Source: an uncultured Mucilaginibacter sp. (GTDB taxonomy: Bacteria; Bacteroidota; Bacteroidia; Sphingobacteriales; Sphingobacteriaceae). Taken from it: a stretch of 33,193 nt of DNA. Below the pieces are notes generated by a model. That model did not search any database. It had not been told where the DNA came from and saw only the letters and a program-made list of their open reading frames with translations. The stretch is taken from NCBI GenBank assembly GCA_903887275.1, contig CAISPD010000268.1, forward strand, positions 1-33,193, read 5' to 3'. Made by a program: the position numbers and the translations under genes. This document shows positions 27,428 to 33,193 of this stretch, in pieces (the stretch's first letter is position 1; each line of letters opens with the position of its first letter).

Positions 27428-28213
27428 ATGCTCAATTTAAGCTTCGCCAGAGATTTTATACTGCATCGTCTGCAGGCAAAAACAAGGCATGGCACCCATT
27501 CGCCTTTTGTATATCGGCTTTTAGATGAAGTAATTTACGATTTTGACAATAAAAAAGTATATGAAAAGGTAGAGAATCTTCGCAATGACTTGCTTTCTGA
27601 CAAGCGTGTGATCAATGTAACCGACCTTGGTGCTGGATCTCTGTTAAATAATAGCAAAAAAAAGCTGGTACGGGATATTGCAAAAAATACGCTGAAGCCT
27701 GCCAGGCTCGCTCAGTTGCTATTTCGACTGGTTAGCGACCTGAAACCTGCCTATATGATTGAGCTGGGGACCTGTTTGGGTACAACATCAGTGTACCTTA
27801 AATTCGCATCGCCGGAGGCACAGTTTTATACGTTGGAGGGCTGTCCCGAAACCGCCGAAATTGCTGCTGAAGTTATTCTAAAAGCCGGAACTACCGGTAT
27901 TCGCCAGATTGTTGGCAATTTTGATGATAAGCTACCTGCTGTGATTGAAAAACTTGAAAGACTTGATTTTGTCTTTGTTGACGGCAATCATCAAAAAGAA
28001 GCCACTTTACGCTATTTTGAATGGTGTTTGCCGAAAGTACATGACGGCACCTTGCTGATATTTGACGATATCTATTGGAGCGACGGCATGAAGGAAGCCT
28101 GGGCGACGATCAAAGCTCATCCACAGGTTACCGTAACAATTGATATGTTTTGGGTCGGCCTGGTGTATTTCAGGAAAGGGCAGGTCAAAGAAGATTTTAG
28201 AATACGATATTGA
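27428..28213 (+). CDS. Class I SAM-dependent methyltransferase
   Basis: 261 residues. SAM-binding motif I is IELGTCLGTTSVYL (111-124), preceded by an N-terminal helical region (RHGTHSPFVYRLLDEVIYDF). FVFVDGNHQKEA (181-192) supplies the metal/substrate-side Asp and Asn seen in O-methyltransferases (Methyltransf_24 type). The substrate is unknown; the family includes small-molecule O-methyltransferases and lipid or protein modifiers. The start ATG 27428 is close to an imperfect TAATTTTA box, five bases upstream of it, so the leader may be very short. The gene ends 22 bases before the convergent barrel gene. Confidence 0.85.
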   Translation: MLNLSFARDFILHRLQAKTRHGTHSPFVYRLLDEVIYDFDNKKVYEKVENLRNDLLSDKRVINVTDLGAGSLLNNSKKKLVRDIAKNTLKPARLAQLLFRLVSDLKPAYMIELGTCLGTTSVYLKFASPEAQFYTLEGCPETAEIAAEVILKAGTTGIRQIVGNFDDKLPAVIEKLERLDFVFVDGNHQKEATLRYFEWCLPKVHDGTLLIFDDIYWSDGMKEAWATIKAHPQVTVTIDMFWVGLVYFRKGQVKEDFRIRY

Positions 28214-28235
28214 CACGATTTAAAAATGTGAAGGG

Positions 28236-29375
28236 CTAAAACGCCTGCCCTAATCCAATATAAAACCCACTTTGCCGCGACTCACCAGCCAGTTTTTCGC
28301 CAATGCCGTAGTCGGCTCGTATACTTAAGCCTTTTTCAGTATCAAAGAAATAGCGGATGCCTGCTCCATAATCAGGTTTTAACGAACTTATAGAGAACAT
28401 ATGCGCTGCAACTTCTCCGGTACCTAAAAAGCCAACTATGCCTATTCGATCGTTCAGACGAAAACGCAGTTCAGTTTGCCCGGCAATAAAGTTTCGGTCG
28501 CGATAACGGCCATTATAATATCCCCGCATCATCTCGTCACTCCCCAATGCGGGAAGCATGTAAAAAGGCGATCGGGTACCGGTCATACTTTGTTCCTGTA
28601 TATCCAATCCTAATACCAACTTTTTACCGAGGGAAATGAATTGCGAGTATTCAAAATTGAAAAACCCACCGGTATAACCGTTGCTTGCCAAAATGCCGTG
28701 CATAATATTATAATAGGCAGTTATAATAAAGCCTTTGGTAGTGTAGGTATTGTTATCCCGGCTATCATAGTTTAGTGCCGGTCCGATATAAATACCGGTC
28801 CCGCCATTCCGGTCTTCCAATTTAGGGTCGGTTGCAAAAATGCCACTTGAGGTATTGCTATAATAGGCATAGTTGAAGATACCGGCTACTGCGCCCGCAT
28901 ACAGGTTTTTGGCGATAAGTTTTTGCCCACTCAGGTTTAGTTTGAACCGTTTTTCATCCACCGGATCGGCATTTGCTTTTAATGTATTGTTACCAATGCC
29001 ATAAAAGTTAAAAGGGTAATTGATATAACTGATGGCAGCAGTAAGGTTATACTTGTTTTTCGGGCTCCAGTAATTGGTACTTACGCTGAAGTGGCTTTGG
29101 CCCCGGGTGGTTATTGATATATAGGGGTAGATGCTCGAAACCCTTGTCTGGTTAGATTTGATCGTATCAGCATAGAAAGAATACAGGCCGGCACCACCTA
29201 TTTCAAGTCCGGTTTCAGGTGCCGAGGTCAGGATTGGTAATACTACAAAACTGCTTTTGCGGGTACTATCTTTATCAAAATACATGTGTTTGATAAACCT
29301 GGCAAGCCCGGTACGCTGCGCATTTGCCTGAATTATCATTAATGATAAAAGTATGATCGCGAAAAGCCTTTTCAT
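28236..29375 (-). CDS. Outer-membrane beta-barrel protein (BamA/TamA-like surface antigen)
   Basis: 379 residues. Signal peptide MKRLFAIILLSLMIIQANAQ (1-20) is followed by alternating beta strands up to a C-terminal Phe, the usual OMP ending. Segments such as GLEIGGAGLYSFY, TTKGFIITAYYNIMH and NFEYSQFISLGKKLVLGLDIQ fit the bacterial surface antigen (Omp85-like) barrel, without visible POTRA repeats. It may be an orphan barrel; the role in the outer membrane is unknown. It is convergent with the methyltransferase and opposite in direction to the deoxyhypusine-synthase-like gene. An imperfect TATCTTAG box lies upstream. Confidence 0.8.
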   Translation of the reverse strand: MKRLFAIILLSLMIIQANAQRTGLARFIKHMYFDKDSTRKSSFVVLPILTSAPETGLEIGGAGLYSFYADTIKSNQTRVSSIYPYISITTRGQSHFSVSTNYWSPKNKYNLTAAISYINYPFNFYGIGNNTLKANADPVDEKRFKLNLSGQKLIAKNLYAGAVAGIFNYAYYSNTSSGIFATDPKLEDRNGGTGIYIGPALNYDSRDNNTYTTKGFIITAYYNIMHGILASNGYTGGFFNFEYSQFISLGKKLVLGLDIQEQSMTGTRSPFYMLPALGSDEMMRGYYNGRYRDRNFIAGQTELRFRLNDRIGIVGFLGTGEVAAHMFSISSLKPDYGAGIRYFFDTEKGLSIRADYGIGEKLAGESRQSGFYIGLGQAF

Positions 29376-29412
29376 GAGGAAAGTGTTCGCTAAGATAAGC
29401 GTTTGTTGTTAG

Positions 29413-29472
29413 TTAACTTATGAATGGTTAATCGGTGATTGGTTAACTTGTGATTAGTTAACCGATAATTAG
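29413..29472. repeat. Two imperfect 30-bp tandem units
   Basis: TTAACTTATGAATGG... at 29413-29442 is followed by TTAACTTGTGATTAG... at 29443-29472, roughly 23 of 30 positions alike by eye. AT-rich and of unknown role, in the divergent gap before the deoxyhypusine-synthase-like gene. Confidence 0.55.
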
Positions 29473-29551
29473 TTTACAGCTCACAAACAACAGATTAACA
29501 AATCACAAATGACTAGTTGACAATTCAGCCATTAACATCGAACAAAAAAGC

Positions 29552-29559
29552 TAATTTTG
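29552..29559 (+). promoter_or_regulatory. Bacteroidota -7 box (TAATTTTG) for the gene at 29585
   Basis: Exact TAnnTTTG, 25 bases before the ATG. The only upstream TTG nearby is 32 bases away, so -33 is weak. Confidence 0.5.
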
Positions 29560-29584
29560 CCGCAAATTCCAGATCGACGAAAAA

Positions 29585-30565
29585 ATGAGCAACACAAGGG
29601 GACCTATTTCGCAATTTATTGAAAAAAACTACCTGCATTTTAATGCAGCCGCATTAATGGATGCAGCTAAAGGTTATGAAACACATCTGGCCGAGGGTGG
29701 CAAAATGATGGTTACACTAGCGGGTGCAATGAGCACAGCCGAATTGGGTATATCGCTGGCCGAAATGATCCGCCAGGATAAGATCGCAATTATTTCCTGT
29801 ACGGGAGCCAACCTCGAAGAGGATATTATGAACCTGGTTGCACATTCACATTATAAACGTGTGCCTCACTACCGCGACCTTAGTCCGCAGGATGAATGGG
29901 CCTTGCTTGAGAACCATTACAACCGGGTAACGGATACTTGTATTCCTGAAGAAGAAGCTTTCAGAAGACTACAAAAGCATATTCACAAAATTTGGAAAGA
30001 TGCTGACGATAAAGGTGAGCGCTATTTCCCGCATGAGTATATGTACAAGATATTGCTGAGTGGCGAATTGGAGGAATATTACGAGATCGATCCAAAAAAC
30101 TCATGGATGCTTGCTGCTGCTGAAAAGAACCTGCCAATTGTCGTACCGGGATGGGAAGATTCTACGATGGGAAATATTTTTGCCTCTTATGTGATCAAAG
30201 GTCAGATCAGGGCTTCGGCTATGAAAAGCGGTATTGAATATATGGCATGGCTGGCTGATTGGTACGTGAAAAACTCAGAAGGCAAAGGAATAGGCTTTTT
30301 CCAGATAGGCGGTGGTATTGCGGGTGATTTTCCGATTTGCGTGGTGCCAATGCTTTACCAGGATATGGAAATGGAAAATATTCCGTTCTGGAGCTACTTC
30401 TGCCAAATATCAGACTCTACTACTTCTTATGGTTCGTACTCGGGTGCAGTGCCTAACGAAAAGATCACCTGGGGTAAGCTTGACATACATACACCGAAGT
30501 TTATAGTTGAATCTGACGCCACTATTGTAGCGCCATTGATTTTTGCCTGGATTTTAAAACAATAA
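29585..30565 (+). CDS. Deoxyhypusine-synthase-family protein
   Basis: 326 residues with the DHS fold: TLAGAMSTAELGISLAEMI (about 44-62), SCTGANLEED (71-80), QIGGGIAGDFPICVVP (240-255) and SYSGAVPNEKITWGKLDIH (284-302). The lysine that forms the enzyme-imine intermediate in eukaryotic DHS matches K298 in WGK. Bacteria lack eIF5A, so the natural acceptor differs; related bacterial enzymes have been reported to make homospermidine or related polyamines, but this protein's reaction is not known. It stands alone between two divergent/unrelated units; no polyamine genes are in the window. Confidence 0.88.
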   Translation: MSNTRGPISQFIEKNYLHFNAAALMDAAKGYETHLAEGGKMMVTLAGAMSTAELGISLAEMIRQDKIAIISCTGANLEEDIMNLVAHSHYKRVPHYRDLSPQDEWALLENHYNRVTDTCIPEEEAFRRLQKHIHKIWKDADDKGERYFPHEYMYKILLSGELEEYYEIDPKNSWMLAAAEKNLPIVVPGWEDSTMGNIFASYVIKGQIRASAMKSGIEYMAWLADWYVKNSEGKGIGFFQIGGGIAGDFPICVVPMLYQDMEMENIPFWSYFCQISDSTTSYGSYSGAVPNEKITWGKLDIHTPKFIVESDATIVAPLIFAWILKQ

Positions 30566-30842
30566 CTTTATTTTTAGAAAGATTAAGTCTATTTTAGATC
30601 AGATCAATTGGTAAAAACCAGCCTAAATTTCCGTATTTTATATAAAAAGTCCGTTTTTGAATCAATTAGGGGCTCTTTTTTCATTATTTAGAACAATTAT
30701 AAATTATAGATTGCAGTCATTTATTTGTCAGCGATACTGTAATAAATTTTACTTTTGTGGCTGAAAAACCCGAAGCAATTCATGTGCCTGTAATTGGCTT
30801 CAAGAGTATAAAACGAAAATTCATTAAGCATAAATACACTTT
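30566..30842. other. Gap before the respiratory operon
   Basis: 277 bases, AT-rich, with no gene. It contains the operon promoter (TTTG 30724-30727 and TACTTTTG 30750-30757). No clear terminator for the upstream gene was found. Confidence 0.5.
30724..30757 (+). promoter_or_regulatory. Bacteroidota promoter for the actAB operon
   Basis: -33 TTTG (30724-30727) and -7 TACTTTTG (30750-30757) with a 22-base spacer, the best two-part promoter in the window. The leader is about 82 bases. Confidence 0.65.
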
Positions 30843-32126
30843 ATGAGTAGCATCTCATTGACTTTTAAACATTTTTACCGAGCATTTTTGCTGGTAGTCG
30901 GGCTGGCTATCTGGAGCGTTTCTGTGCAAGCGCAAACCGATGCTGCCAAAGGCGAAGCTATCTTCAAAGCAAAATGTACAGCTTGTCACGCAATTGACAA
31001 ACAGGTAATAGGCCCTGCATTGGGTGATCAGCTGACAAAAGAAACTGATGACAAATGGCTCATCAAATGGATCCAGAACAATCAGGCTTTGATTGCTGCA
31101 AAGGATGCCAAGGCGGTTGCGATTTACAATCAGTATAACCAGTCAGGCATGACTGTGTTTGCAGATCTTTCTGATGCTGACGCCGGCAATATCATTACTT
31201 ACGTTCGTTCTACCTGGAAAGATATGCAGGCCAACGCCAATAAGCCGAAAGGTGGCGCTGCAGCAGCTGCAGAACAAGGCCCGAGCCTGATGATCGTTTA
31301 CGCTTTGCTGGGCGTTATCATCCTGGCATTTGTAGTTATCCTGGTATTGAATAAGGTTGTTAAAACTTTAGAAAAACTGGTAAGTTCTAAACCAGACCTG
31401 ATCATTGAGCCTGTAGTAGCAGATACTGTTGCTGTTGATAAATATGCGACAGTCAAGAAGCTAGCCAAGAATAAGAAGTTTGTGTTTTTCGTTTTGATCT
31501 GTGTTTCAATCGCAGGTGGTAGCTGGACCTGGGTTTCGCTTTGGAATACCAATGTACATCAGGGCTATCAGCCGGTTCAGCCGATCAAATATCCACACGA
31601 CCTGCACGCAGGCGCTATGCAGATCAAATGTCAGTATTGCCACTCTGGTGCATATAAATCAAAGAATGCTTCTATTCCTTCATTGAATGTTTGTATGAAC
31701 TGCCATAAGGTTATCGATAGGAGAAAAGATGCAACCGAGCCATCGGCCGAGATCGCCAAGATCTATACCGCTATAGGTTTCGATCCTAAAACTCAAAAAT
31801 ACGATAGTACACAAACACGCCCGGTTCAATGGGTGCGTATCCATAACCTTCCAGACTTCGCTTATTTCAACCACTCACAACACGTTACGGTAGGTGGTAT
31901 TAAATGCCAAACCTGCCATGGTCCGGTTGAAACGATGAAGGAAATGTACCAATATTCGCCACTGACCATGAAATGGTGTATTCAGTGTCACAAACGTACC
32001 GAGATCAATTACAAAGGCAATGCTTACTACGAGAAAATGGAAGCAGTGCACGAAATATTGAGAAAAGGCGGAAAAGTTACTGAAGCTCAAATGGGCGGTA
32101 TAGAGTGCGGCAAGTGCCACTATTAA
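30843..32126 (+). CDS. actA: Alternative complex III cytochrome: monoheme + pentaheme fusion (ActA-like)
   Basis: 427 residues. Signal peptide (about 10-31), a monoheme cytochrome c domain with CTACH at 45-49 and a distal Met (GMTVFAD, about 102-105), an Ala-rich linker, membrane helix about 149-170, a second helix about 211-233, then five CxxCH motifs: 263-267, 284-288, 355-359, 379-383, 422-426. The C-terminal half is the ActA pentaheme subunit of the quinol-oxidising alternative complex III. The N-terminal monoheme domain resembles the separate ActE of characterised complexes, so this may be a fused ActE-ActA. Both heme domains would be periplasmic. It moves electrons from quinol toward cytochrome c or an oxidase. 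The next gene, 37 bases on, is actB. It has the best promoter in the window. Confidence 0.88.
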   Translation: MSSISLTFKHFYRAFLLVVGLAIWSVSVQAQTDAAKGEAIFKAKCTACHAIDKQVIGPALGDQLTKETDDKWLIKWIQNNQALIAAKDAKAVAIYNQYNQSGMTVFADLSDADAGNIITYVRSTWKDMQANANKPKGGAAAAAEQGPSLMIVYALLGVIILAFVVILVLNKVVKTLEKLVSSKPDLIIEPVVADTVAVDKYATVKKLAKNKKFVFFVLICVSIAGGSWTWVSLWNTNVHQGYQPVQPIKYPHDLHAGAMQIKCQYCHSGAYKSKNASIPSLNVCMNCHKVIDRRKDATEPSAEIAKIYTAIGFDPKTQKYDSTQTRPVQWVRIHNLPDFAYFNHSQHVTVGGIKCQTCHGPVETMKEMYQYSPLTMKWCIQCHKRTEINYKGNAYYEKMEAVHEILRKGGKVTEAQMGGIECGKCHY

Positions 32127-32163
32127 TAAATAATTAGGAAACATTACAGTTTATATAGCTTAA

Positions 32164-33193
32164 ATGGACAGCAATAAGAAATACTGGAAGGGTTTAGAAG
32201 AACTAAACAACGAACCGGAATTTGTTGAAAAGAATAAACACGAGTTTGCCGAGCCGATCCCGATCGAGGATGTATTGACCGGTGGAGGCCTTGCAGGTAA
32301 AACCCCGCGTCGCGATTTCCTGAAAGCTTTAGGCTTTGGTGTTGGTGCGGTTACGCTGGCTGCCTGTCAAAAGGTGCCCGTGCACAAATCTATCCCTTAC
32401 CTGATCAAGCCGGAAGAAATTACTCCGGGTGTGGCCAACTATTATGTTTCTACCTACGATGGTCATGCTATTCTGGTAAAAACCCGTGAAGGCAGGCCTA
32501 TTAAAATAGAAGGTAACCCTAACGATTTGTTGTCAAAAGGCGGGTTGAGTGCACAAGCTCAGGCTTCGGTTCTTGATCTGTATGATTACAATCGTTTTAA
32601 CAATCCTTTGTTAGACGGAACCGATTCAAGCTGGCCGGAAATTGATGCTTTTGTAAAGCGCGAGCTGGCTGTGATCAAAACCGCAAATAAAAAGATCAGG
32701 CTGGTTACATCGTCAATCAATAGTCCTTCTACTTTGGCTGTTATCGCCGACTTTATAGCGCAATATCCTACGGCTAAGCATATTACTTATGATGCGGTAT
32801 CTTATACCGGTATCATACAGGCAAATCAGAATAGTTTTGGTAAAGCGGTTATCCCTCATTACCATTTCGAAAAAGCTGACGTAATTGTAAGCTTTGGCGC
32901 CGATTTTCTGGGTACCTGGATATCACCAGGCGAGTTCAGTACCCAATGGGTGCAGAACCGTAACAGCAAATCGCTGGCAAACAAAAAAATGTCGCGTCAT
33001 ATCCAGTTCGAAACAGGTTTAAGCCTTACTGGATCTAATGCCGATAGCCGTGTACTTATCAAACCGTCGGAAGAAGGTCCCGCACTAATCAACCTGTATA
33101 ATGCAATTGCCGGAACCACTTTACCTGGCAGCAAGCCATTGGCAAATAATGTTAACGCTGATAAAGCGATAAAATTAGTTGCAGCTGAATTGA
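32164..33193 (+). CDS. actB: Alternative complex III molybdopterin-like/FeS subunit ActB, N-terminal part
   Basis: The frame from ATG 32164 stays open to the window edge (343 codons seen), so this is a partial gene. A twin-arginine motif RRDFLK (49-54) with a hydrophobic stretch and LAAC (C68) suggests Tat export as a lipoprotein-like anchor. The rest (TPGVANYYVSTYDGHAILVKTREGRPIKIEGNPNDLLSKGG and onward) matches the molybdopterin-oxidoreductase-like half of ActB, which carries no molybdenum cofactor in known complexes; the iron-sulfur half should follow outside the window. It is the partner of actA and follows it by 37 bases, in the usual alternative complex III order. Confidence 0.9.
   Translation, partial: MDSNKKYWKGLEELNNEPEFVEKNKHEFAEPIPIEDVLTGGGLAGKTPRRDFLKALGFGVGAVTLAACQKVPVHKSIPYLIKPEEITPGVANYYVSTYDGHAILVKTREGRPIKIEGNPNDLLSKGGLSAQAQASVLDLYDYNRFNNPLLDGTDSSWPEIDAFVKRELAVIKTANKKIRLVTSSINSPSTLAVIADFIAQYPTAKHITYDAVSYTGIIQANQNSFGKAVIPHYHFEKADVIVSFGADFLGTWISPGEFSTQWVQNRNSKSLANKKMSRHIQFETGLSLTGSNADSRVLIKPSEEGPALINLYNAIAGTTLPGSKPLANNVNADKAIKLVAAEL

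Overview
The window looks like chromosomal DNA from a Bacteroidota bacterium, most likely Sphingobacteriaceae (Mucilaginibacter/Pedobacter-like). This is inferred from protein character, not a search. The signs are a 1103-residue SecA, a paired set of DUF4369-thioredoxin lipoprotein/secreted proteins, a zinc-less DnaG, alternative complex III genes, a deoxyhypusine-synthase-like protein, and repeated TAnnTTTG boxes (the Bacteroidota sigma-A -7 element) in front of start codons. Shine-Dalgarno sequences are mostly absent.

Layout. 1-3.7 kb: a universal stress protein, a SerB phosphatase fused to a SerA remnant and ACT domain, a small exported protein and an extended SDR. 3.9-7.6 kb: an arginase-fold protein that has lost most metal ligands, then two TlpA-like thiol-disulfide proteins closed by a strong terminator. 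7.7-14.4 kb: purD divergent from secA, then a SPOR protein overlapping an M20 amidohydrolase. 14.4-17.4 kb: a SRPBCC protein bracketed by inverted 40-bp repeats, asnS, and a divergent EamA transporter. 17.6-20.9 kb: a tight dnaG-yraN-glutaminyl cyclotransferase operon. 20.9-23.5 kb: an IS200-like (RAYT-type) transposase next to a REP-like array, then pgi. 23.8-28.2 kb: a helical protein, prfB with a programmed +1 frameshift, an esterase, a SirB1-like protein and a methyltransferase. 28.2-33.2 kb: an outer-membrane beta-barrel protein, a deoxyhypusine-synthase-like protein, and the start of an alternative complex III operon (actA, then actB running off the window).

Most genes are housekeeping. 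Functional links that can be supported are the translation/replication genes (asnS, prfB, dnaG), export and envelope (secA, SPOR, TlpA pair, barrel protein), central metabolism (pgi, purD, serB fusion), and respiration (actAB). No prophage, CRISPR array, tRNA, rRNA or defence island was seen. The most unusual items are the transposase with its inverted-ended 444-bp repeat array, the SerB-SerA chimera lacking the NAD domain, the SRPBCC gene between inverted repeats, the RF2 frameshift site with a perfect AGGAGG in a lineage that seldom initiates with Shine-Dalgarno pairing, and several structured intergenic gaps.
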